DNA from: Bacteroidota bacterium
Lineage (GTDB): Bacteria > Bacteroidota > Bacteroidia > Chitinophagales > Chitinophagaceae
Assembly (NCBI GenBank): GCA_028876035.1
Contig: JAGWTK010000258.1
Location: forward strand, 1 to 5,963
DNA: 5,963 nucleotides
Direction: 5' to 3'
The first letter of the stretch is position 1, and every line of letters begins with the position of its first letter. This document shows, one piece after another, positions 1-5,963 of this stretch. The notes beneath the pieces were generated by a model. It was not told the origin of the DNA. It saw nothing but the letters and a program-made list of their open reading frames with translations, and did not search any database. The translations under genes and the position numbers were made by a program.

Positions 1-74
1 TGCAGTATTCATGTTAACCATTTTTTACGCTTAAACCTGTTGTTTCACTTTCAGTCTTGTAAAAAATTCCGTTC

Positions 75-629
75 ATGAAAAGAGTCCTTGTTGCCGTGCT
101 TGCCTTGTCTGCCCCCGGCCTGCTTGCTTTCACGACTGTTAAAAGCAAACACCTTGTTAAACACCGCCTCTTCAGCGATGAGCTGACCGGCAAACCTTAC
201 ATCATTATTGATAAATCTGACTACGAGCTGCGTGTTTACGACGACAATGGATGGTACGCTACTTACCCCGTCGTGTTTGGCAGCAAGAGCCTCGACGATA
301 AAATGCTGGAAGGTGATCGCAAGACGCCGGAGGGCACCTACCACATCGCTTCCAAACGTCCGCATGAAAAATGGGATCGAATGATGTTGCTCGACTACCC
401 CACGAAGGCTGATTATGCAAAATTCAATGAACGCAAAGCAAAGGGACTGATTCCCAAAAGCGCAAAGATTGGGGGTGGAATCGGTATACATGGCACCTGG
501 CAGCGTGATGATATGGCGGTGGATTTCTTCCAGAACTGGACCAACGGCTGTGTTTCGCTGAAGAATGAAGAAGTGGAAGAGCTGTATGCCATCATCCCGG
601 TAGGCACCCCGGTGACAATACAACGCTAG
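75..629 (+). CDS. Exported L,D-transpeptidase-like protein (YkuD domain)
   Basis: A 184-residue protein with a basic start and hydrophobic stretch (residues 2-18), which reads as a signal peptide with possible cleavage after the Ala at 18. The rest is one YkuD catalytic domain. Visible family features are the YIIIDKSDYELRVY opening strand (42-55), GDRKTPEGTYHI (80-91), His139 in the IGIHGTW segment and Cys159 in WTNGCVSL. The closing strand VGTPVTI (176-182) is typical. YkuD enzymes use the Cys and His to form or exchange peptide links at the meso-diaminopimelate of peptidoglycan or to attach proteins to it, in the periplasm. The nucleophile motif is TNGCVSL instead of the textbook SHGCxR form. 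This variant is known in compact YkuD proteins, so the fold is secure but the exact substrate is not. No peptidoglycan-binding domain (LysM or similar) is present. The ATG at 75 is chosen because it gives the signal peptide. No Shine-Dalgarno sequence is seen, and no clear promoter is visible in the 74 bases upstream. Confidence 0.9.
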   Translation: MKRVLVAVLALSAPGLLAFTTVKSKHLVKHRLFSDELTGKPYIIIDKSDYELRVYDDNGWYATYPVVFGSKSLDDKMLEGDRKTPEGTYHIASKRPHEKWDRMMLLDYPTKADYAKFNERKAKGLIPKSAKIGGGIGIHGTWQRDDMAVDFFQNWTNGCVSLKNEEVEELYAIIPVGTPVTIQR

Positions 630-703
630 ACTTGTTTTCGGTCAACTTATAAAAAACAAATAGGGCTGTGCCGTCTGATAACGCAGGCCCCTGACTATCT
701 TTA

Positions 704-730
704 AAATGCCCGGAACCCCTCCGGGCATTT
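704..730 (+). terminator. Perfect 11-bp hairpin, possible terminator
   Basis: Bases 704-714 (AAATGCCCGGA) and 720-730 (TCCGGGCATTT) are exact reverse complements around a 5-base loop (ACCCC). The GC-rich core flanked by AAA and TTT resembles a compact, possibly bidirectional intrinsic terminator for the transpeptidase gene, which ends 75 bases upstream. The T run is only three bases and lies inside the stem, so termination is not certain. The hairpin ends two bases before the ATG at 733, so it could instead affect translation of the acyltransferase gene. Confidence 0.5.
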
Positions 731-732
731 GC

Positions 733-2010
733 ATGCTCTACTACTTTGCCAAATTGATGATGTCGGTTGCACTGCGTATGTTTTACCGGCATGTGCACGT
801 TACCGGGTTCCACCATATTCCCGAAAAAGGTCCCGTAATTATTATTGCCAACCATCAGTCTTCCCTCATGGACGCTGCCTTGATCGGCATCCTGTTAAAA
901 CGAAAGGCCTGGTTTTTTGCGCGGGGCGATGTGTTCATCAACCGGCCGGTCCGCCAGTTGCTGCGCTGGCTGCACATGCTACCGGTGCATGGTCACATCA
1001 GGGGTAAAAACACTAGAGACGTAAACGAATCAAGTTTTGAAGCCGGCAAAGCCATCCTGCGTAAGGGCGGCATCATTGTTTTTTTCCCCGAAAGCACGAG
1101 TCATGTTGAACGCGAGCTCTATGCTTTTCGCAAGGGCGTATTCCGCCTCGGCTTCGACGCTGCTGTCAATGGGAGTCAGCCAATAGATATTCCCGTTGTA
1201 CCAATTGGCATTACCTATGATCATCCTACGCGCGCCAACACCGGGGTGCAGGTACATGCGGGTGAGGCAATGGCTTTATCCGATTACCAGCAAGACTATG
1301 CCAGCAATCCGGCGCAGGCCCTGCTGCGCATCTCGCGCGATGCATGGTATCGGGTGGAAAGCCTGATGCTGCATATCGGGAATCCAGATCGTTTTGAAAC
1401 AGCAGAACAGCGCCTTACGATCGACAGAACCGACCACGAATATGGCAGCCATCCCTGGCGGATACAGGATACGCACAAACTCCAGCGCGAGCAGGCGATT
1501 TGCCGCGGGTTGTTGAATGAATCTGAAGAGGTATATGCCGAAAAAAAGATTGCCGGCGATGCTTATTTCGGCCTGCTGAAGAAAAACGAAATTTCAGACG
1601 AGGTAGTCATCAATGAAAAAACACAGCCCGGTAAAACGGTACTGCTGTGGTTGCTTGCTCCCTTCGCTGTTGCCGGAATTGTATTGAATGCTTTTCCGTT
1701 TGTGCTTGGCCGTTATGTTGCCGACAAAAAAGTTTTTCGTCCTGACTTTTACAGTTGGATCCACGTCGTTGGCTGTGCACTGTTCTATTGCATGTGGGTG
1801 CTGCTGATTACCCTGTTAACTGGTTTGATGAGTTGGTGGCTTTCGCTGGCTCTGCTGGTGGGTATGGTGATAAGCGGACTAATCGCGCGGTATTGGTTGC
1901 TGACGCGGCGTGCACAACGTGCCCGGGCAGGCTGGAATGCACTGGCGCCTGAAACGCGCGGGGAATTAAAGGCAAAAAGATTGGCTGTGGTTAAATCCTT
2001 CCGTCCTTAA
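733..2010 (+). CDS. PlsC-type glycerolipid acyltransferase with C-terminal membrane region
   Basis: From the ATG at 733 this is a 425-residue protein. The N-terminal half is an LPLAT/PlsC acyltransferase domain, which moves an acyl chain onto glycerol-3-phosphate, lysophosphatidate or a related acceptor at the inner membrane. Motif I is NHQSSLMD, with His41 and Asp47 separated by five residues as in the Gat/Sct1-like branch, not the usual four. Motif II is around ARGDVFINRP (63-72). Motif III is FFPESTSH (117-124), with Ser where FPEG normally has Gly. Motif IV is VPIGITY (156-162). The C-terminal half has three hydrophobic segments (about 302-326, 341-365, 368-388) and a basic tail. The frame is open back to an ATG at 706, but that extension (MPGTPPGIC) is encoded by the 704-730 hairpin, and the natural N-terminus of such proteins resembles MLYYFAKLMM, so 733 is preferred. 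ATGs at 757 and 760 are also possible. The 3' end overlaps acs. The acyl acceptor cannot be told from sequence. Confidence 0.87.
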   Translation: MLYYFAKLMMSVALRMFYRHVHVTGFHHIPEKGPVIIIANHQSSLMDAALIGILLKRKAWFFARGDVFINRPVRQLLRWLHMLPVHGHIRGKNTRDVNESSFEAGKAILRKGGIIVFFPESTSHVERELYAFRKGVFRLGFDAAVNGSQPIDIPVVPIGITYDHPTRANTGVQVHAGEAMALSDYQQDYASNPAQALLRISRDAWYRVESLMLHIGNPDRFETAEQRLTIDRTDHEYGSHPWRIQDTHKLQREQAICRGLLNESEEVYAEKKIAGDAYFGLLKKNEISDEVVINEKTQPGKTVLLWLLAPFAVAGIVLNAFPFVLGRYVADKKVFRPDFYSWIHVVGCALFYCMWVLLITLLTGLMSWWLSLALLVGMVISGLIARYWLLTRRAQRARAGWNALAPETRGELKAKRLAVVKSFRP

Positions 2011-3928
2011 TTTCATCCACCACCCCGGGGTCGAGCAGGGTGGTGGTATCGCCCAGGCTGTCGACTTGTCCTTCTGCAATTTTTCTCAGGATGCGCCGCA
2101 TGATTTTGCCACTGCGGGTCTTTGGCAGTCCTTTTACAAACTGGATTTTATCGGGTTTGGCAATCGCCCCAATAATGCGGCTAACCGTGGCCGTTATGTC
2201 CCGGCGGTTCGATGCTTCATCACCATGGTGGCCCTGGTAAATGACAAAAGCATAAATGCCCTGTCCTTTTATGTCATGGGGGTAGCCGACTACGGCACTT
2301 TCCACCACGCCTGCGTGCATATTAATCGCGTTTTCTACTTCGGCTGTGCCAATGCGGTGGCCGCTCACGTTGAGTACATCATCTACACGGCCCGTAATCC
2401 GGTAATTGCCACTATCGTCCTTCAGCGCGCCATCGCCGGTGAAGTACAGACCAGGGTAAGTAGCGAAGTAGTTGGTCCGGCAGCGTTCATGATCACCGTA
2501 GGTGGTACGCAGGATACCCGGCCAGGGTGCTTTGATGCAAAGATTGCCTTTGAAAAGACCGTCTTCACTTTTCTCCGTGATTTCTTTGCCGTTCTCATCT
2601 ACCAGAAATGGTTGAACGCCGGGCATCGGCAATGTTGCCCAGGAGGGTTTCGCGGGTGTAACACCAGCCAGGTTGGAGATAAGGCAACCCCCCGTTTCTG
2701 TTTGCCACCAGGTATCAACAATGGGACATTTCTTTTTTCCAATGTTTTCATCGTACCAGTGCCATGCTTCTTCGTTGATGGGTTCGCCTACGGTGCCGAG
2801 TATTTTTAAGGAAGAAAGATCTTTTCCTTTCAATGGATCGAGGCCAAAACCCATCAGGCTGCGAATGGCTGTAGGTGCGGTATACAGGATATCGACTTTG
2901 TATTTGTCAACAATGTCCCAAAACCGCCCTGCGTCTGGCCAGGTGGGGATGCCTTCGAACATCAGTGAAGTGGCGCCTGCACTGAGCGGTCCGTATACGA
3001 TGTACGAGTGACCGGTTATCCAGCCGATATCTGCCGTACAAAAATGGACTTGTCCGCGCTGGTATTGAAACACATTTACAAACGTGTAATTGGTCCACAC
3101 CATATACCCTCCGCAGGTATGTACCACGCCCTTGGGCTTGCCGGTGCTTCCCGACGTATATAAAATGAACAGGGGATCCTCTGCATCCATCTCTTCTGCC
3201 GGGAAACTAACAACGCCATCTTTTTCTACCTGTGTTTCGGCATATTCCATTTCATCTTCCCACCAAACATCGCGGCCTTTGATCATACTCACCGAGCAGC
3301 GGGTACGGGTATAAACGATTACTTTTTTAACCGTTTTATTGCCGATGAGTGCATCATCGATTACGTCTTTGAGTGGAATTTCTTTGTTCCCGCGATAAGC
3401 ACCGTCGCAGGTGACAATGCAGGTAGCCTGTGCATCTTCCAGGCGATCGGCAATACTCTGCGCGCTGAAGCCACCGAATATTACACTGTGGATCGCACCG
3501 ATGCGTGCGCAGCCCAGCACCGCGTACGCTAGTTCGGGCACCATACCCATATAAATACAAACGCGATCGCCTTTTTTTACGCCATTGTTCTTCAATACCT
3601 GTGCAAACTGGCAAACCCTTTTATGCAAACGGTTATAGGTTACAATACGCGTGCGTTCTTCCGGGTTGTTGGGTTCCCAGATGATGGCGGGTTTATCACC
3701 CATCTCCCCAAGGTATCGATCGATGCAATTTTCGGTGATGTTGAGCTTGCCGCCGGCAAACCATTCAATTTTTGGCTCCTTAAAATTCCAGTTGAGTACC
3801 TTATCCCATCGTTTGCGCCAGGCAAAATGTTCAGCAATACTGCCCCAAAAGCCCTCAGGATCGTCCACACTTTTGCGGTAATCAACTGTATACTGGTCCA
3901 TCGACTTGATCTGGTAGGGATATGACAT
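1991..3928 (-). CDS. acs: Acetyl-CoA synthetase, AMP-forming
   Basis: A full-length 645-residue enzyme (family norm about 630-660) that converts acetate, ATP and CoA to acetyl-CoA, AMP and PPi through acetyl-adenylate in the cytoplasm. Seen in order: the ACAS N-terminal region (FWGSIAEHFAWRKRWD, 27-42), the phosphate-binding loop YTSGSTGKPKG (257-267), WWQTETGG (407-414) whose Trp shapes the small acetate pocket, YFTGDGA (495-501), and the hinge GRVDDVLNVSGHR (513-525). The C-terminal motif PKTRSGK (602-608) carries Lys608, the residue that is reversibly acetylated to silence the enzyme in known Acs proteins. No key residue is missing. The ATG at 3928 gives the usual N-terminus. AAAGG lies six bases upstream of it as a weak ribosome site, and Met10 is a less likely alternative. 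The gene is divergent from the exported-protein/SulP pair and convergent with the acyltransferase gene. I found no confident promoter for it in the 145-bp upstream gap. Confidence 0.98.
   Translation of the reverse strand: MSYPYQIKSMDQYTVDYRKSVDDPEGFWGSIAEHFAWRKRWDKVLNWNFKEPKIEWFAGGKLNITENCIDRYLGEMGDKPAIIWEPNNPEERTRIVTYNRLHKRVCQFAQVLKNNGVKKGDRVCIYMGMVPELAYAVLGCARIGAIHSVIFGGFSAQSIADRLEDAQATCIVTCDGAYRGNKEIPLKDVIDDALIGNKTVKKVIVYTRTRCSVSMIKGRDVWWEDEMEYAETQVEKDGVVSFPAEEMDAEDPLFILYTSGSTGKPKGVVHTCGGYMVWTNYTFVNVFQYQRGQVHFCTADIGWITGHSYIVYGPLSAGATSLMFEGIPTWPDAGRFWDIVDKYKVDILYTAPTAIRSLMGFGLDPLKGKDLSSLKILGTVGEPINEEAWHWYDENIGKKKCPIVDTWWQTETGGCLISNLAGVTPAKPSWATLPMPGVQPFLVDENGKEITEKSEDGLFKGNLCIKAPWPGILRTTYGDHERCRTNYFATYPGLYFTGDGALKDDSGNYRITGRVDDVLNVSGHRIGTAEVENAINMHAGVVESAVVGYPHDIKGQGIYAFVIYQGHHGDEASNRRDITATVSRIIGAIAKPDKIQFVKGLPKTRSGKIMRRILRKIAEGQVDSLGDTTTLLDPGVVDEIKDGRI
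2017..2046 (+). terminator. 9-bp inverted repeat at convergent gene ends
   Basis: CCACCACCC (2017-2025) and GGGTGGTGG (2038-2046) form a perfect GC-rich stem with a 12-base loop, beginning seven bases after the acyltransferase stop codon. It lies inside the last codons of acs on the opposite strand, where it encodes part of the conserved TTTLLDPGVVD tail. No T run follows on either strand, so it is at best an atypical terminator. The Thr-Thr and Val-Val codons could create it by chance. Confidence 0.25.
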
Positions 3929-3969
3929 GGCAGGCCTTTAAATATTAAATGAGATTACCCTCAATTGGA

Positions 3970-4045
3970 TTGACAGGCTGTGAAGATACACACTGCATAA
4001 AAAAATCGGACGGCTTTGTTGAAAAAATAGGGGGTTGACAGGCTG
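3970..4045. repeat. 11-bp direct repeat in divergent control region
   Basis: TTGACAGGCTG occurs exactly at 3970-3980 and again at 4035-4045, with starts 65 bp apart in the same orientation. Each copy is preceded by GG and one variable base. The right copy supplies the TTG of the proposed upstream promoter element. Two exact copies in a 145-bp region shared by divergent genes could be regulator-binding sites or traces of a small duplication. No regulator gene is present in the window to support the first option. Confidence 0.5.
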
Positions 4046-4065
4046 ATTTCTTTCAACTACTTTTG
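4035..4065 (+). promoter_or_regulatory. Bacteroidota-type promoter for the exported-protein/SulP genes
   Basis: TACTTTTG at 4058-4065 is an exact match to the Bacteroidota -7 consensus TAnnTTTG. A TTG at 4035-4037 lies 20 bases upstream, within the spacing expected for the -33 element. Transcription would begin near 4069-4072, immediately before the GTG at 4074. This is the only full-consensus promoter I found in the intergenic regions, and it points rightward, away from acs. Confidence 0.6.
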
Positions 4066-4073
4066 CAGTTCGC

Positions 4074-4424
4074 GTGCAAAGCAAATGGACCATATTCGTA
4101 CGGAGTTTGTCGGCCATTATAATGATGGCCGCGCTGCTTTTCCTGGCAACAGCCAACTATTGGGTGTACGGTTTCAGGCACCAGGTGAGCGTTAATGCCA
4201 GTCAGCCCGATGAATCGACCGACAGTGATGCGCCCACAGTTCCTAATCCCACCGAAGAAAAGACCTGTAATAGTTTGCAGAATCTCTCTGAATACCTGCA
4301 CGAAGACCAGCATCATTTCATTGTTCCATTCAGCACGGTAGCTTCTGGCAACCGGCACGATGTCATCAACCTGCCCATTCACCATCCGGAACTGCTCACA
4401 CCGCCTCCAAAGTACCAGTCCTGA
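4074..4424 (+). CDS. Small exported or membrane-anchored protein of unknown function
   Basis: A 116-residue protein that I do not recognise. Residues 1-10 are basic (Lys4, Arg10) and 11-34 are strongly hydrophobic, followed by Arg35-His36. This may be a membrane anchor, or a signal peptide cut after the Ala-Thr-Ala at 25-27. The remainder (about 36-116) is hydrophilic: an acidic, Ser/Pro-rich stretch (44-62), a single Cys65, a His-rich patch HEDQHHF (76-82), another His pair at 103-104, and a Pro-rich end. The His and acidic residues might bind metal, but no known site is formed. The only usable upstream start is GTG, because an in-frame stop lies at 4044-4046. ATG at 4122 would give a 100-residue form that loses the basic N-terminus. 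Codon use resembles the neighbours and a strong promoter precedes it, which support a real gene. The SulP gene follows after 96 bp with no visible terminator, so they may be cotranscribed. Confidence 0.62.
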   Translation: MQSKWTIFVRSLSAIIMMAALLFLATANYWVYGFRHQVSVNASQPDESTDSDAPTVPNPTEEKTCNSLQNLSEYLHEDQHHFIVPFSTVASGNRHDVINLPIHHPELLTPPPKYQS

Positions 4425-4520
4425 TTTCACCATTCTTATTGCCTGGCCGATGCGCTACAACCTTGTAATGCAACGGCGCTGTTTGCTACGTCATTTAATC
4501 ATCTTTTTAATTGAATTATT

Positions 4521-5963
4521 GTGAAACGGACAAAATCATTTCTGTCTGATATGGCCGCGGATTTCCCGGCCTCTATCGTTGTATTCCTGGTGGCCTTACC
4601 GCTTTGCCTGGGTATTGCCCTTGGAAGCAATGCACCCTTATTTTCCGGCTTGATCGGTGGCATCGTTGGTGGCATCGTGGTAGGTTCGCTGAGCGGGTCG
4701 CAGCTGAGTGTGAGCGGACCGGCAGCCGGACTCACCGCCATCGTAGCTGTTGCCATCACCCGCCTCCAGGTTTTTGATGCCTTTCTGGTTGCCGTGGTAC
4801 TTGCAGGCGTGTTACAGTTGTTGCTGGGGTTTTTGAAAGCCGGTGTATTGGGCGACTATATTCCCTCCAGTGTAATTAAAGGCATGCTGGCTGCGATAGG
4901 GTTGATTCTAATCCTGAAACAGATACCGCATTTTGTAGGGTTCGAAGGCGATTTTGAAGGCGACGAAAGCTTTTTGCAGAAGAATGGACGGAATACTTTT
5001 TCAGACCTGGTCTATTCACTCGGTCACATGATGCCTGCTGCATTGACCATAGCGGGTTTCTCACTGCTTATCCAGCTATTTTGGGACAAAGTGCTGCTGA
5101 AAAGATGGAGTATTTTTAAGCTGATACCGGCGCCATTGGTGGTGGTGCTAGCGGGAATTGGTATCAATAGCGTATTGCAGGCCTATTACCCCGACCTGGC
5201 GCTGGGCAAAACCCATTTGGTGAATATCCCGGCGGCTGCTTCCGTAACCGAATTTGCATCCTTTTTTACGCAGCCCGATTTTAGCCATATTGCTAACTAC
5301 CAGGTATGGACAACCGCTTTAACCCTCGCAATTGTTGCCAGCCTGGAAACACTGCTGAACATTGAAGCTTCTGATAACCTTGATCCGTATAAGCGGGTTA
5401 GTCCCACCAACCGCGAACTCAAGGCCCAGGGCGCGGGTAATATAGTATCCGGATTGCTGGGCGGACTACCACTTACCTCGGTGATTGTACGAACTTCGGC
5501 CGGGATTAATGCAGGTGCACGAACCAAGAAATCAGCCATCCTGCACGGCGTCTTCCTGTTATTGTGTGTGTTTTTTATCCCCTTTCTGCTGAACAAAATT
5601 CCCTACGCCTCACTGGCGGCGATTCTTATTTATACCGGGTATAAACTTGCAAAAGTGTCCATCTTCAAAGAATTTTACAGGAAGGGCTGGAACCAGTTCC
5701 TGCCGTTTGTGATAACGATACTGGCGATTCTGCTGACCGACCTGCTCATTGGCATCATCACCGGCTGCTGCGTGGCCATCTTCTTCCTGCTGCGGAGCAA
5801 TTTCAGATCGGCGGTATTGGTGGTAAACGATGAAAACCGTTACCTGTTCCGCCTTAGAAAAGATGTTTCGTTCTTAAATAAACCGATCATGAAAAGTAAA
5901 CTGGAACAGGTGCCTGCTGATTCATATGTAATCATCGACGCGTCGAGGGCCGATTTTATCGAT
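4521..5963 (+). CDS. SulP-family anion transporter with STAS domain, 3' partial
   Basis: The frame is open from GTG 4521 to the window edge (481 codons, no stop), so the C-terminus is missing. It encodes a SulP/SLC26-type inner-membrane transporter. The N-terminus has DFPASIVVFLVALPLCLGIA (14-33), then the conserved SGPAAGLTAIV (65-75). Many hydrophobic helices follow to about residue 424. SLETLLN (274-280) and the SulP signature region NRELKAQGAGN...VRTSAGINAGARTK (297-336) are clear. From about 440 the sequence becomes a soluble STAS domain (DVSFLNKPIMKSKL, then VIIDASRADFID), which is cut off by the window. SulP proteins carry sulfate, bicarbonate or other anions, often with Na+ or H+. This subtype resembles the bacterial group often found with carbonic anhydrase, so bicarbonate is plausible but not shown. 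A stop at 4512-4514 leaves GTG 4521 as the natural start; ATG 4551 is the fallback. No Shine-Dalgarno sequence is seen, only AT-rich DNA. Confidence 0.93.
   Translation, partial: MKRTKSFLSDMAADFPASIVVFLVALPLCLGIALGSNAPLFSGLIGGIVGGIVVGSLSGSQLSVSGPAAGLTAIVAVAITRLQVFDAFLVAVVLAGVLQLLLGFLKAGVLGDYIPSSVIKGMLAAIGLILILKQIPHFVGFEGDFEGDESFLQKNGRNTFSDLVYSLGHMMPAALTIAGFSLLIQLFWDKVLLKRWSIFKLIPAPLVVVLAGIGINSVLQAYYPDLALGKTHLVNIPAAASVTEFASFFTQPDFSHIANYQVWTTALTLAIVASLETLLNIEASDNLDPYKRVSPTNRELKAQGAGNIVSGLLGGLPLTSVIVRTSAGINAGARTKKSAILHGVFLLLCVFFIPFLLNKIPYASLAAILIYTGYKLAKVSIFKEFYRKGWNQFLPFVITILAILLTDLLIGIITGCCVAIFFLLRSNFRSAVLVVNDENRYLFRLRKDVSFLNKPIMKSKLEQVPADSYVIIDASRADFID

Noticed and set aside
1..78. Open frame from the window edge ending in a TGA that overlaps the ATG at 75 (ATGA), possibly the tail of an upstream gene
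   Set aside because: Only 25 codons, with AT-rich composition and no recognisable protein sequence, so it cannot be told from non-coding DNA.
51..623. 190-codon open frame on the minus strand, longer than the transpeptidase gene it covers
   Set aside because: The plus strand encodes a recognisable signal peptide and the full YkuD motif set. The antisense product shows no domain or signal and reads as a shadow frame.
696..703. TATCTTTA as a promoter -7 element for the acyltransferase gene
   Set aside because: The final G of the consensus is missing and no TTG element lies about 20 bases upstream.
2066..2809. 247-codon open frame on the plus strand, antisense to acs
   Set aside because: It lies entirely within acs, whose protein is conserved end to end. 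The antisense product resembles no family.
3937..3949. Short AT palindrome TTTAA-ATA-TTAAA before the acs start
   Set aside because: Five-bp AT-only arms are expected by chance in an AT-rich leader, so there is no support for an operator.
3981..3988. TATCTTCA on the minus strand as a possible acs promoter -7 element
   Set aside because: It only partly matches TAnnTTTG and has no TTG element at a suitable distance upstream.
4053..4433. 126-codon minus-strand frame opposite the small exported protein
   Set aside because: It has no recognisable domain or promoter and would run against the TAnnTTTG promoter. The plus-strand frame has a coherent signal segment and normal codon use.
4656..4679. 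Near-perfect tandem 12-bp repeat (GGTGGCATCGTT then GGTGGCATCGTG)
   Set aside because: It encodes GGIVGGIV in a Gly-rich transmembrane helix that is conserved in SulP proteins, so protein constraint explains it.

Overview
The window looks like ordinary chromosomal DNA from a member of the Bacteroidota, perhaps near the Chitinophagales. That placement is an inference. It rests on a perfect TAnnTTTG promoter element at 4058-4065 with a TTG element upstream, the general absence of strong Shine-Dalgarno sequences, AT-rich gene starts with occasional GTG initiation, and the look of the encoded proteins. There are no mobile elements, CRISPR repeats, tRNAs or rRNAs.

Layout: (1) 75-629 (+) encodes a small exported YkuD-type L,D-transpeptidase-like protein. 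(2) 733-2010 (+) encodes a PlsC-type glycerolipid acyltransferase with a membrane-spanning C-terminal extension. A perfect 11-bp hairpin at 704-730 lies just before it and argues against the longer reading frame that begins at 706. (3) 1991-3928 (-) encodes full-length AMP-forming acetyl-CoA synthetase (acs). It converges on the acyltransferase gene, and the two 3' ends overlap by 20 bp. (4) 3929-4073 is a 145-bp divergent control region with a Bacteroidota-type promoter for the rightward genes and an 11-bp direct repeat. (5) 4074-4424 (+) encodes an unrecognised small protein with an N-terminal signal or membrane segment. (6) 4521-5963 (+) encodes a SulP-family anion transporter. It runs off the right edge just after the start of its C-terminal STAS domain, so no stop codon is visible.

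Functionally, the left half concerns the cell envelope (peptidoglycan-type transpeptidase chemistry and phospholipid synthesis). The centre is acetate activation to acetyl-CoA. The right half is anion (probably bicarbonate or sulfate) uptake with a small exported companion protein. Apart from sharing the control region at 3929-4073, nothing visible ties these into one pathway. I see no convincing novel multi-gene system. The least explained parts are the small exported protein, the repeated motif in the divergent promoter region, and the hairpins next to the acyltransferase gene.
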